Below, piece by piece: positions 45,698 through 54,832 of a stretch of 57,053 bases of DNA; within the stretch, counting starts at the first letter, position 1; each line of letters opens with the position of its first letter. The DNA comes from Planctomycetaceae bacterium. GTDB taxonomy: Bacteria > Planctomycetota > Planctomycetia > Pirellulales > Pirellulaceae. Made by a program: the position numbers and the translations under genes. The stretch is from the NCBI GenBank assembly GCA_002726515.1, contig PBTE01000047.1, positions 1-57,053 of the forward strand. Direction: 5' to 3'. Under the pieces are notes generated by a model that worked only from the letters and a program-made list of their open reading frames with translations, did no database searches and was not told the DNA's origin.

Positions 45698-48100
45698 CTA
45701 TTTGCCACCAAGGACATACGGTTCGAGGTGGACGATTTCGACCTGTTTTTCACCCTCGACGATTCGCACCCATTGGTCCATTGCCAGATCGTAAAACGAT
45801 TGCGTCAGATCCGTTGTTGGCCAATAGATTTCAACCGACTCAATTTGTTCCGCATTTCCCAGCCCGATGTATTGTCTCAATGGATTGCAGCCAAAGCTCC
45901 CCCCGCTGTTGACATGTCGGAAAACTGAGCGGGGTTTTCCGTTTTCGATGATCTTCACGTGAATACGCGCGCCAACTGCCGATCGGTTCGAGCGGCGCCC
46001 TACCAGTGCGATGGAAATCCAATGTGTGCCGAAGCCGGGATTTTCAAACAAAGCGTCGTGAAATTTGTCGCCAACATAAGATCCGCCCATTTCCACGTAC
46101 ACGTCCTGGTCGCCGTCGTTGTCAATGTCAGCGAAGCTCACGCCGTGGCCTTTCTGCAGATGGCCAAATCCACCTGCAATGGTCACATTGGCGAATCGTC
46201 TGCCACCCTGGTTGAGAAACATCACGTTGGGCCTGAGTTCCCAATATGGGACGTCACCGGTCGCCAGGTAGAAGTCGAGGAATCCATCTCCGTTAAGGTC
46301 TCCGAAGTTGGCCCCCATCGGGGCGGTCGGATACGTCAAATTTTGTTGGCGTGCCACATCAACAAAGCCGCCATCACCGTCACCCCGGTAGAGCGCCGCA
46401 ATGCTAAAATTCAACCTCTGAATCCCGTCTTGAGCGGTGGTCCATTTGTGATCGCTTCGCGCCTGTTGCTGTTTCTCAGATCCCATCTCGGAATTACTGG
46501 CCTTCAGCGCAAGCACTCCCACAGGTGAACCGTTACTCACATACAGATCCAACGCTCCATCGTTGTCGAAATCCCAGAACCAGACCGGAAAAGCTGTCGG
46601 TGTACGGGATGCGCCCAGGATCGTCGTGACGTCAGTAAATGTTCCGTTACCATTGTTTTGAAACAGGTGATTTGCAGGGCGTCCCGAAACGAAGAGGTCC
46701 GGGTATCGATCCTTGTTGAAATCGCCCCAGGTCGATCCCATGCCAAATACTTCCAAACGAATTCCGGCCGATTCTGCAACGTCAGTAAACGTTTCATCAC
46801 CGTTGTTTCGAAAGAGCTGCAAGGGAGCTGACAAGGCCTGCGGCTCTTCAGAAAATCCTCGTTCGGCCTCGTTAGCTACGAGCAAATCCAGAAAGCCATC
46901 GTTATCAAAGTCGGCCCAGGCAGCTGTTTTGCATGGACTGTATACTTCACCCAACCCTGCCTCGAAAGTGACGTCGACAAACGTTCCACCACCTTGATTT
47001 TTCAGGAGTGAGTTGGGCTGCCTACCGGCTTGTCCCAGCCAGGCCCCACGAACAATGTACACATCCAGGTTGCCGTCGTTGTTAAAATCCGCCTGGATTG
47101 CATTCAACCCACCGAAGAGACCCTCCAGACCCGCTTCCTGCGTAACGTCTGTAAACGTACCGTTTCGATTGTTACGAAACAGTCGTGTCTGCCCTGTTGG
47201 ATCGGACGTAGTCGTGAAGATATCCAGGTAGTCGTCCTGATCGAAATCATCCACGATGGCTCCACCTGACAAGCTGAACGTGTTCAATCCCAACTTGGGT
47301 GCCACATTTTCAAAGCGGGGAAACTCAACGTCGGACTCAAAAAACTCGGGGGGAATCCTGTACTCCGGGGGAACACGGTCGGGATACTCGCCCAGCGTCA
47401 TGTAGGCAATGTTCAACAGCCAGCGAGCCGGCTCTTGAACCTGGAATCTCTGTTGCTGGTCCGTGCTGCCGCGGGTGCCGTCCAGAACTTCCTGAAAATA
47501 CTTGATCGCTTGCCGCGAACCCTCTTGTTCGGTATGTAACCCGCCACCACGAATCGGCAGGATACAGCTTTCTGAACTGTAACGCCGGCAGCAATTTTCT
47601 ACTTCTCCCAGTCTCAGATACGCAACAGCCAAAGTGAACTTCACCCGGGTGGACTGAAATGTCTTTATTTTCCTGTCGGGAAATCTCAATTGTTCCAAAA
47701 GGTCATGCGCCTGTGTCAGATGTTCGATTGCCAGTTGTGGCGTTTCTTCGCACAACAATTCATTGAGTCCGAGTCTGGACAAAATTTGAAACCGGCGCAG
47801 GTTATTGGACCCTGGAGCAATCCTGGCCAGCATCTGCCTTAATTTTCTATCCTGACCAAGACCGAAATACGGATGTTCTTCCGACGACCGATCCTTGATC
47901 CTCTTTAAAATCGAGAGCATTTTGGCGTGTCCGGCCGAGACTTTCTGCACCACCTCCCGGGTTTCCTCGGAAATCGTCGATTGCGGTACGTCTTCCGTGC
48001 CGGAGCGCTGACATGCGCAGCAGCAAAGACTGGCCAAAACAATGGCGACAAATGTTTTCGAAATGGGACGCACTTGTTGGACTTTTTGAAAGAACTGCAT
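45698..48100 (-). CDS. CRTAC1-type lipoprotein: TPR, FG-GAP repeats, ASPIC/UnbV
   Basis: 800 residues. N-terminal signal with lipobox-like ASLCCCAC (about residue 30). Helical, TPR-like region to about 240. FG-GAP/VCBS calcium repeats of about 265-690: DDFDQDDYLDI, DFNNDGNLDVY, DFDNDGFLDL, DFNKDRYPDL, DFDNDGALDLY, DLNGDGFLDFY, DIDNDGDQDVY. ASPIC/UnbV domain at the end (RRSNRSAVGARIHVKI, then NSGGSFGCNPLRQYIGLG). It is a shorter cousin of the selenoprotein at 21862-26103, with no thioredoxin domain and no in-frame TGA. Function of the family in bacteria is unknown; a surface calcium-binding propeller is expected. Confidence 0.8.
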   Translation of the reverse strand: MQFFQKVQQVRPISKTFVAIVLASLCCCACQRSGTEDVPQSTISEETREVVQKVSAGHAKMLSILKRIKDRSSEEHPYFGLGQDRKLRQMLARIAPGSNNLRRFQILSRLGLNELLCEETPQLAIEHLTQAHDLLEQLRFPDRKIKTFQSTRVKFTLAVAYLRLGEVENCCRRYSSESCILPIRGGGLHTEQEGSRQAIKYFQEVLDGTRGSTDQQQRFQVQEPARWLLNIAYMTLGEYPDRVPPEYRIPPEFFESDVEFPRFENVAPKLGLNTFSLSGGAIVDDFDQDDYLDIFTTTSDPTGQTRLFRNNRNGTFTDVTQEAGLEGLFGGLNAIQADFNNDGNLDVYIVRGAWLGQAGRQPNSLLKNQGGGTFVDVTFEAGLGEVYSPCKTAAWADFDNDGFLDLLVANEAERGFSEEPQALSAPLQLFRNNGDETFTDVAESAGIRLEVFGMGSTWGDFNKDRYPDLFVSGRPANHLFQNNGNGTFTDVTTILGASRTPTAFPVWFWDFDNDGALDLYVSNGSPVGVLALKASNSEMGSEKQQQARSDHKWTTAQDGIQRLNFSIAALYRGDGDGGFVDVARQQNLTYPTAPMGANFGDLNGDGFLDFYLATGDVPYWELRPNVMFLNQGGRRFANVTIAGGFGHLQKGHGVSFADIDNDGDQDVYVEMGGSYVGDKFHDALFENPGFGTHWISIALVGRRSNRSAVGARIHVKIIENGKPRSVFRHVNSGGSFGCNPLRQYIGLGNAEQIESVEIYWPTTDLTQSFYDLAMDQWVRIVEGEKQVEIVHLEPYVLGGK

Positions 48101-48614
48101 GAATCACGTCTCAAGCGGAAACTGGGCGTTTGAAACTCCCTGATCAACGCGTTTTAAGGCCTTCATAGGTAAACCGATGGTTCCGGTAAAACAGATCGGT
48201 CTGAGATCCCCGACAAATTCGGTGGCAGATAAACCGGTCTCCTCCTGATCGGAGCCAATTCGCGAAGTTAAAACCGATACTCAAACCGCAGATCAGGTCG
48301 ATCACAGGAAACGATTGTCGGGATAAATCGTAGTCCGACTGGTGTGGCGAGCACCTTTGGATTCGACACAATCCAACCTGTCAATCCGTTCGTCGGCCAG
48401 ACAATCCGACGAGTTCCATCTTCCAGTGTGGATGATGCCGTAATTCTATCGTAGTGTTATATTATAGAATACGCTTTAACCTGTCTCCTGGCCAGCAGCT
48501 TGAAGAGACAGGCCCACAACCGCGATGGTGAAAGAAGGGTGAATCCCCTTCCAAGCAGATCAATCCACCAGTTGCTGTTCAAGACGCAGCGGCAACACCG
48601 GACACAAAACCACG
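48101..48614. other. Divergent intergenic region
   Basis: Precedes both the CRTAC1 lipoprotein gene (minus) and the small secreted ORF (plus). An AT-rich core GTTATATTATAGAATACG at about 48457-48474 could hold -10 boxes on either strand (TATAAT on the minus strand), without a clear -35. Confidence 0.35.
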
Positions 48615-48860
48615 ATGTGGAAAATCGCCTCTGCCAACCTCTTGATTCTCATGTTTCTGGCCACACCGGTCTATTGTGGCCGTGTCGACAATTGGTATGA
48701 AGACCACAGTCTGGCGCGTCCTGCTCCGGCCCGGCACGACCTGGTGGACGCCTTGGAAGCAATTCCGCAGGGCCGCGCGGTGGAACAATCCAGGACAACG
48801 GCCGTGGGCTGTATCGTTGCAGATTTAAGCCGAGGTCTACAGACAACACTTGTTCTTTAA
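48615..48860 (+). CDS. Small secreted protein, possible redoxin C-terminal remnant
   Basis: 81 residues. A convincing signal peptide (ASANLLILMFLATPVYC) is followed by only about 60 residues. The end, DLVDALEAIPQGRAVEQSRTTAVGCIVADL, resembles the C-terminal tail of planctomycete secreted redoxin proteins (the D-L-x-x-A-L-D/E, G-x-x-V, T/A-x-G-C-x-I pattern), while the thioredoxin core is missing. Either a deletion left signal and tail joined, or it is a short protein that resembles it by chance. ATG at 48615, no clear ribosome site. Confidence 0.4.
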   Translation: MWKIASANLLILMFLATPVYCGRVDNWYEDHSLARPAPARHDLVDALEAIPQGRAVEQSRTTAVGCIVADLSRGLQTTLVL

Positions 48861-48900
48861 TCTTGAGTAAGGAAATCACGCAAGCATGTAGTTCATAATC

Positions 48901-48929
48901 TTGTGTCTGCGTTTCTGCTGACCTATATT
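48901..48929 (+). promoter_or_regulatory. Promoter of the oxygenase pair
   Basis: TTGTGT (48901-48906), 17-bp spacer, TATATT (48924-48929). Start predicted near 48936, leaving a leader of about 23 nt before the ATG at 48959. Confidence 0.6.
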
Positions 48930-48958
48930 GTAGACAGAGCAGAAAAAAGTGAGTGGTT

Positions 48959-49513
48959 ATGATGTCTGATCAGAAAGCCTCCGTATACATTGCTCGCAAT
49001 GTCGTTACCACGGAAGAACGTTCGGCATTGCTTGAAAAGGCTGAAGACCATTTTCGTAATGGGGAAATGCGTGCCAACCCGGTAGGTCCGCATCGCTTCG
49101 CACGAAGACTCGAAGAAGAACCCTATCTGGATGAGCTCGTGCAAAATATGACCAAACGGATAGTCGGCGCGTTTGGCTTGCACGACTGCCCGTTGGATCC
49201 CCACTTGGGAAGAATCTGTTCCCGCATTGAACCAGGTGGTTATATCCAGTCGCATACCGACAAACTATGCTGGTTTGGCGATGACACTTCCAGTGAGAAT
49301 TTTCGTTGCAACATCATGGTTCAACTGGGAAACAAAACGGGATTACCGGTAATCGAAGGCAAACGGGCGGAACTCCACGAAGGCGATGCTTGGGGATTCT
49401 TTGCGTCACGTCTATTTCACGGTACCCAAGTCATCAGCGGTAAACCACGAATTATCTACGGATTTGGTTTCGTTGTTCCCAAAGACTTTGAACCGACAAC
49501 TGCAGGTTTGTGA
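48959..49513 (+). CDS. 2OG-Fe(II) oxygenase
   Basis: 184 residues. HTD iron motif in GGYIQSHTDKLCW (about 90-102), distal His in RLFHGTQVISGKPRIIYGF (about 155-173) with the 2OG Arg about ten residues later. Fold and size agree with small 2OG hydroxylases of marine bacteria and phages. The ORF opens at a GTG at 48953; ATGs at 48959 and 48962 are both possible. A clear promoter lies just upstream. The next gene begins one base after its stop. Confidence 0.8.
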   Translation: MMSDQKASVYIARNVVTTEERSALLEKAEDHFRNGEMRANPVGPHRFARRLEEEPYLDELVQNMTKRIVGAFGLHDCPLDPHLGRICSRIEPGGYIQSHTDKLCWFGDDTSSENFRCNIMVQLGNKTGLPVIEGKRAELHEGDAWGFFASRLFHGTQVISGKPRIIYGFGFVVPKDFEPTTAGL

Positions 49514-49514
49514 T

Positions 49515-50198
49515 ATGAATTACCAGTTAATTACGCCCAACGTCCTTCATAACGACAACTTCCTGCCGATTCAGGTGGTCGATGATCTGTATGCCACCTT
49601 TGAAAAAATCGAGTCCCGATTCATCGAACCCCAGTGGGAAAGCGCAGCGCAGGGCCAGTTGAGTGCCAATTACACTTCGTACGCACATTGCGGTGGCAAG
49701 GATTTTTGGTTCCAAAGAGATGAGTTCCAGGACCCAACCTATGCCGCCATCACCAACCTGAAACACTGGTTTTTTTCTCAAGGCTTTGACACCTTCGTTC
49801 GCAGGTCGAATCCCAACGTGTTCCAGTTCATGGGGCCGCTTGACAAAAAACTATTCGGTGTGCATGCCGTCGCCTATAACCACGGTGGCTACTACAATTG
49901 GCACGTGGACAATCTTGTGTTTGTTAACGGTGAAAAAACAAAGAGAAAGAATTATTTTACCTTCAGCCTGACACTCATGCGAAATTACAAACAATGTACT
50001 GGAGGTGATCAGCTGATCTTGGACGGTGGTAAGGTCATCACTGTACCGCTAGGACACAACGTCCTTACTGTTTTCCCTTCTTATATTCACCACGCGGTGA
50101 GTCACGTGATAGCGCCCGACAACAAGGAAATGGCATTCCTTGACCAGCGCTTCAATCTTCAATTCTGGGTCACCCTGGAACATCAACCACCGGCATAA
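49515..50198 (+). CDS. 2OG-Fe(II) oxygenase, PKHD-type
   Basis: 227 residues from the ATG at 49515, one base after the previous stop, with AGG upstream; the longer ORF start at 49386 would lie inside the previous gene. Iron ligands: HVD in GGYYNWHVDNLVFV (about 125-138), distal His in SYIHHAVSHVIAP (about 193-205), 2OG Arg in DQRFNLQFWV near the end. The CTGGDQLIL strand and FPSYIHHAV are typical of PiuC/PKHD-like prolyl hydroxylases. Two coupled, different oxygenases suggest successive or paired hydroxylation of one substrate. Confidence 0.8.
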   Translation: MNYQLITPNVLHNDNFLPIQVVDDLYATFEKIESRFIEPQWESAAQGQLSANYTSYAHCGGKDFWFQRDEFQDPTYAAITNLKHWFFSQGFDTFVRRSNPNVFQFMGPLDKKLFGVHAVAYNHGGYYNWHVDNLVFVNGEKTKRKNYFTFSLTLMRNYKQCTGGDQLILDGGKVITVPLGHNVLTVFPSYIHHAVSHVIAPDNKEMAFLDQRFNLQFWVTLEHQPPA

Positions 50199-50613
50199 TC
50201 TGCTGTACGCGTACTTTCGCTGGGCTGCCTTGTTCCTGTCACTATCGAGAGGTCACGGTAAAACCTCAGCCGTTCTGTCCATCATCAGAATGGGTCCTGA
50301 AACTGGTGCGCACACATCCCCGGTTACATGCGATCGGCGACCACCATCAATTCGTCAAAATCACGCAGAATACCAAAGCAACCTTCAACGCTACCATCCA
50401 CCGGGCCAAACTGCCCGCACGACAACGAAGATCGCAGCCCAAACATGCCAGGGGCCAGGCGAAACCGCAGCGAAGACCAAACGTCGCGACGAACACCAGG
50501 TGTGGTGGATTGCATTCGTAAGGCTGATCGGAGATAAGGGATATTTGTTCGCTGGATCCGTTTCTATCTCCGTGTGAAATGCTCGTAGGGCACCTCGAGC
50601 ATCCGAGTATGCC
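50199..50613. other. Intergenic region
   Basis: Between the oxygenase pair and the LLM oxidoreductase, both plus strand. A 145-codon ORF (50140-50577) overlaps it but has a coding bias unlike the neighbours and no known motif. No promoter pair or terminator that I would defend. Confidence 0.4.
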
Positions 50614-51627
50614 ATGATCAAGTTGAGCGTTCTTGACCAATCTCCCATCCGGAGTGGCGGATCACACGCGGACGCAATCGCCGAGACACTCAAGCTTGCC
50701 CAGGCGGTCGACCGACTCGGCTATTCGCGCTACTGGGTTGCCGAACATCACAATTCGCTCGGCCTGGCTTGTACGGTTCCTGAAATTTTGATCAGCCGCA
50801 TCGCTTCCATGACGAAGCAGCTACGCGTGGGCGCGGGTGGCATCATGCTCAGCCACTACAGTCCGCTGAAAGTCGCCGAAACGTTTCGCATGCTGGAAAC
50901 TTTGTTTCCAGGGCGGATCGATTTGGGGGTCGGGCGAGCACCGGGCACCGACCGGAGGACGTCCGCCGCACTTCGGCCCGGGTCCGACGGCTGGGGGGCC
51001 GAGCAGTTCCCAGGACAAGTCGAGGACCTAATAGGATTCGTGAGCGACCGAACGGCAGCGAATCATCCTTTCGCATCAGTACGTGCCGTGCCGATCGGAC
51101 CCGGCATCCCGCCCATCTGGTTGCTGGGGTCCGGTGATCAAAGTGGCGCTTTGGCGGCTCATTTTGGCTGCGGTTTCTCGTTTGCACACTTCATCAACAA
51201 CCACGGTGGAACAGACGTCATGCGTGCCTACCGTGACGATTTTCAACCCTCGGATGAAATGCAACAACCGCAAGGCACCCTTGCCGTGTTTGCGCTTTGC
51301 GCCGAAACTGACGACGAAGCGGAAAGGCTGTGCACCAGCCGGGACCTTTGGCGGCTGCGGCTGGATCAGGGAATCATGGGACCGTTTCCGTCGGTCGAAG
51401 AGGCGACGTCCTACCCCTACACAGCGGAAGAACTGGCGCGTATCGCACTGAATCAACAGCGCCAAGTGGTCGGCTCGCCGGACCGAGTCAAGGCCCAGCT
51501 TCTCGAATTGTGCCAAGCCTACGACGTCAATGAACTGCTGGTCCTGACAATCTGTTTTGACTTTGAATCGCGTCGTCGGTCCTACGAGCTGCTGGCCGAT
51601 GCGTTCCGTTTGTCAGACGGCGTTTGA
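50614..51627 (+). CDS. LLM class flavin-dependent oxidoreductase
   Basis: 337 residues, luciferase-like TIM barrel using reduced FMN or F420. The pattern LSVLDQSPIRSGGSHADA at the start, RYWVAEHHNSLGLACTVPEI (about 37-56), VGAGGIMLSHYSPLKVAE and GRIDLGVGRAPGTD are typical of the MsnO8-like subgroup. Ends normally. Substrate unknown; relatives oxidise a wide range of small molecules. Converges with the SDR gene. Confidence 0.85.
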   Translation: MIKLSVLDQSPIRSGGSHADAIAETLKLAQAVDRLGYSRYWVAEHHNSLGLACTVPEILISRIASMTKQLRVGAGGIMLSHYSPLKVAETFRMLETLFPGRIDLGVGRAPGTDRRTSAALRPGSDGWGAEQFPGQVEDLIGFVSDRTAANHPFASVRAVPIGPGIPPIWLLGSGDQSGALAAHFGCGFSFAHFINNHGGTDVMRAYRDDFQPSDEMQQPQGTLAVFALCAETDDEAERLCTSRDLWRLRLDQGIMGPFPSVEEATSYPYTAEELARIALNQQRQVVGSPDRVKAQLLELCQAYDVNELLVLTICFDFESRRRSYELLADAFRLSDGV

Positions 51628-51682
51628 GACCCGTTTTCCCCCTTTGGTGGCTGACACACTGCTGAAAATCCAGAGCATAAAC

Positions 51683-52456
51683 TCAAACAAGATGCTCTAT
51701 ATTTCCACAGACACTCACTGCCTGTCCGGAGATTACGCGACCTTCGTCCGACGCCAGGTAGAGCGCCATTTGCGCAATTTCATCTGCTTCCACAAACTGA
51801 CGCAGAGAATTCTGCTGAAGAAACTGCTCCCGCATCTGCTCGTAGGGCACGTCGCGGGCGGATGCCTTGGCCCGGATGACGGAGTCGATGCGATCTCCGG
51901 CCACCGCGCCCGGTAGAATCGCATTGACGCGAATGTTGTTTGGCCCCAGTTCCGCTGCCAGGCTCTTGGTGAATCCGACCACCGCCCACTTGGAAGAAGC
52001 GTAGGGAGTTCGTAGCGGAAATCCCAAACGACCCGCCACGGACGAGAGGTTGATGATCGCGCCTCCGCCGGCCTGCTTGAGCATGGGAACCGCCTCGCGC
52101 ACACAAAGAAAGTGAGCCGTGATATTGACCGCCAAGGTCCGATTCCACTCGTCAATCTCGACTTCTTCCACAGGGGCAGTCGGCCCGGCAATGCCCGCGT
52201 TATTGACCAGCACATCCAGTCCACCCCAATCCTGGCGCACCGATTCGAAAAGTTCGGCAACCTGACCCGAATTCGAAACGTCGCAGATCACACAATCGAT
52301 GTCCGGATGCTGGCTTTTGAATTCGGCAGCATGTGCTTCGGAAATATCGCACACGCGGACCCTGGCACCCTGTTGGTGAAATGCATCCACGATGGCTTTG
52401 CCAATACCGGATGCGCCGGCCGTCACCAGGACTCGGGTTGCGGGCGTTAATGACAT
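51683..52456 (-). CDS. SDR family oxidoreductase
   Basis: 257 residues, classical short-chain dehydrogenase. Cofactor site VTAGASGIGKAIVDAF (about 11-26) followed by VCDIS, whose Asp points to NAD over NADP. NNAGIAG, then catalytic Ser in INLSSVAG and YxxxK in TPYASSKWAVVGFT. Likely oxidises or reduces a sugar acid or polyol, in view of the RraA and enolase-superfamily genes next to it; the RraA gene lies 59 bp upstream on the same strand. Confidence 0.85.
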   Translation of the reverse strand: MSLTPATRVLVTAGASGIGKAIVDAFHQQGARVRVCDISEAHAAEFKSQHPDIDCVICDVSNSGQVAELFESVRQDWGGLDVLVNNAGIAGPTAPVEEVEIDEWNRTLAVNITAHFLCVREAVPMLKQAGGGAIINLSSVAGRLGFPLRTPYASSKWAVVGFTKSLAAELGPNNIRVNAILPGAVAGDRIDSVIRAKASARDVPYEQMREQFLQQNSLRQFVEADEIAQMALYLASDEGRVISGQAVSVCGNIEHLV

Positions 52457-52515
52457 AAAAATCGAAGTGGATGGTTCTCGAACAAGGATTCAACGGCAAT
52501 CCATACTGGATCGCG

Positions 52516-53187
52516 TTATTCTACTTTGAACTCCAGCCGGCTCGCCTCACCTTTTTTAATACGGTCACAGTGTTCTTCAAAGTTCAGCATCTCCAGCAAA
52601 CCGGTCCCCGTGGACATCCGTCGAAGCATTCGCTCTTCTTTTCCCTGGATTTCTTCAGCCAAAGGAATGAGTTGCTCGAATTCCTGCGATGTGGCGACGA
52701 GGATTCCGTCATCATCGCCAACCAGCACGTCGTCAGGATGGACTGTGACGCCACCACACTGGATGGGAACCTGCGTCTGGAACAGTTGATTGGTTGTTCC
52801 AGGAACCGGGCAAGCAGTGCGAGCGAAGTAAGGCAATCCAATCTCTCGGACAGCGGCCGTGTCGCGACAGGGACCATCGTTCACAATTCCAGCAAGTCCT
52901 TTGCGCGCAGCCTCGGTGGGAAACAATTCGCCTGTGAGCGCTTTGGTGCTGTTTTGTGAATCAATCACAATGATTTCCTGCCTCTGAGCGTCATGCAATG
53001 CCTTGATGACGGTCAAAAAATCATTGTGACACCTGACAGTGTGGGCGTAGCCTGCCATTTTCAGGCCCGGACACAAGGGGCGGATCTCGGAGGACATGAC
53101 ACGCAAACCGACCTGAAGCGCCTTGTCCGCGTCACACAGGCAAGCGGTGTCCAGTGACCCCAGTCGTTGAAGAAGTTCGTTTGACAT
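52516..53187 (-). CDS. RraA-family aldolase/decarboxylase-like protein
   Basis: 223 residues from the ATG at 53187 (MSNELLQRLGSLDTACLCDA); the ORF reaches 53262 but that part is not family-like. Motifs: GIVNDGPCRDTAAVREIGLP with the Arg-Asp pair that binds the pyruvyl group and metal, and VHPDDVLVGDDDGILV. Such proteins are HMG/CHA-type aldolases or oxaloacetate decarboxylases; only some are RNase E regulators. With a dehydratase-like enolase homologue and an SDR beside it, cleavage of a keto-sugar acid to pyruvate is the likeliest role. Confidence 0.8.
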   Translation of the reverse strand: MSNELLQRLGSLDTACLCDADKALQVGLRVMSSEIRPLCPGLKMAGYAHTVRCHNDFLTVIKALHDAQRQEIIVIDSQNSTKALTGELFPTEAARKGLAGIVNDGPCRDTAAVREIGLPYFARTACPVPGTTNQLFQTQVPIQCGGVTVHPDDVLVGDDDGILVATSQEFEQLIPLAEEIQGKEERMLRRMSTGTGLLEMLNFEEHCDRIKKGEASRLEFKVE

Positions 53188-53580
53188 CGTCCGTTCAGTG
53201 TCTCCTGCAGAACCTTGCTCTTGCTCCCGACGGGAAAGAAACCAGCGACTGGCAAACCTCAATGACCCTCAGCAACCAAACCTACCCGGACAGAATCACC
53301 TTCGATTTCTTGGGTACCTCTGGCTTCTTCACCCGTGGATCGTACCACAAGCAAAACAACCGTGCCAGCTTCCAGGACATTACCAAGGCGCTCCAGCTCC
53401 CACTGGGAAAAACGTCACGCATTTGGCAGTAGGAGCTGGAATCAACCCAGCCTTGTCTGGACCGTGCATGAATCAAACGACCTGCACTCGAAGTGAACCC
53501 TGTTTGCTCGTAAGATGGACGTTTCAACCCCGGTTGTTTCAGCCGGTCGACGTCCGTTGATCACCCCAGGATGATTCGTC
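53188..53580. other. Divergent intergenic region
   Basis: Separates the RraA gene (minus) and the enolase-superfamily gene (plus). Promoters or an operator for the catabolic genes should be here, but no clear hexamers or palindromes were found by eye. Confidence 0.35.
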
Positions 53581-54726
53581 ATGAAAATTGTCGCTGTTAA
53601 CTTGTTACCACTGCGAGGAGCAACTCCCGACGGGGGCTGGGATGAAAAACTTCTGGACGACGATCACAACCTGAGCACCCTGGTGGAAGTCGTCACGGAT
53701 GAAGGCGTGACCGGCGTCGGCAGCGTATTTACGTCGGCTAAACTGATCGAGGGTTCGATCGAAGTCTTCCGCCCCTTTTTGATCGGCGCCTCGGCACTGG
53801 ACCCGGTCGCGACCTGCGAGTCCCTGCACCAGCACACCTTCTGGCAGGGTCGCGGTGGTTCCATCACCCATGCGATCTCGGGAATCGACATCGCTTTGTG
53901 GGATATTCTCGGCAAGGTGACCGGACAACCTATCAGTCGCCTGCTCGGAGGGCGTTATCGTGAAACCATCAAACCCTACGGGTCCCTGCTGATGGCCGAA
54001 CCCAAGCTCATGCGTGAGCGTCTGGAAGCGGCTTTGCAGCGCGGTTTCAAGGCTTTCAAAATCGGCTGGGGGCCCTTTGGGCGCGTCGACGCCAAAACCG
54101 ACGAGGCCATCATCCAGGCAGCTCGCGACGCAGTGGGTGACGACATCGAACTCATGGTGGACGCGGGCGGAAGCGATGGTTTCTGGCCGCACGGTTACAA
54201 ATGGGCCCTGCGCACAGCCCAGATGCTTGCCGACTACGACATCACCTGGTTCGAGGAACCGTTGAGGCCGGACCACATCGACGGGTTCGTCAAACTGACG
54301 GAACATTCGCCCATTCCGATCGCCTCGTGCGAGGTGTTAACGCGACGACAAGCCTTCCTCCCGTGGATCGAACGGCAGGCCGTCGATTACATTCAACCCG
54401 ATGTGACCAAAGTCGGGGGGATCAGTGAGGAACACCGCATTGGCCAGTACGCGGATGACCATTCGATTCTTCTGGTTCCGCATGGCTGGAACACGGCCGT
54501 GGGACTGGCGGCCGACCTGCAACTGGTCGCCGCAGCCGGCAACGCGCGGTGGGTCGAGTACATCACACCCGCACCCTATATCGAAGATCTCCTGGCAACT
54601 CCGGTTCAGTTCAACGAGCAAGGCCTGATCAAAATTCCCGATGGACCGGGACTGGGGATGGAGTGGAACTACGACGGTATTGCGAGGTTCACCGGAGGCC
54701 GGACACTGACCCCCTCGGCCATCTGA
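53581..54726 (+). CDS. Enolase-superfamily sugar-acid dehydratase (MR/MLE group)
   Basis: 381 residues. N-terminal capping domain, then a barrel with the catalytic set: lysines in GFKAFKIGWG (about 156-165), the first metal Asp in ELMVDAGGSD (about 191-200), Glu in WFEEPLRPDH (about 222-231), Glu in IASCEV, then TKVGGISE, and the catalytic His in VPHGWNTAVG (about 299-308). The K-x-x-K and H-G-W layout fits mandelate racemase and acid-sugar dehydratases (galactonate, rhamnonate, fuconate). The exact sugar acid cannot be read from the sequence. Partner genes SDR and RraA lie divergently upstream. Confidence 0.85.
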   Translation: MKIVAVNLLPLRGATPDGGWDEKLLDDDHNLSTLVEVVTDEGVTGVGSVFTSAKLIEGSIEVFRPFLIGASALDPVATCESLHQHTFWQGRGGSITHAISGIDIALWDILGKVTGQPISRLLGGRYRETIKPYGSLLMAEPKLMRERLEAALQRGFKAFKIGWGPFGRVDAKTDEAIIQAARDAVGDDIELMVDAGGSDGFWPHGYKWALRTAQMLADYDITWFEEPLRPDHIDGFVKLTEHSPIPIASCEVLTRRQAFLPWIERQAVDYIQPDVTKVGGISEEHRIGQYADDHSILLVPHGWNTAVGLAADLQLVAAAGNARWVEYITPAPYIEDLLATPVQFNEQGLIKIPDGPGLGMEWNYDGIARFTGGRTLTPSAI

Positions 54727-54832
54727 CGTTCACAAGATCACAAAGCACCGATGCAGGCTCTGGAACAGCGTCAGCTACCGCCTGAAGTGCCCGGCTTTCC
54801 CACGGAACAATTTTCTCGATCCACCTCGATGG

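Noticed and set aside
50140..50577. 145-codon ORF after the PKHD oxygenase
   Set aside because: It overlaps the end of a certain gene in another frame, has no ribosome site, and its protein is a low-information mix without domains.
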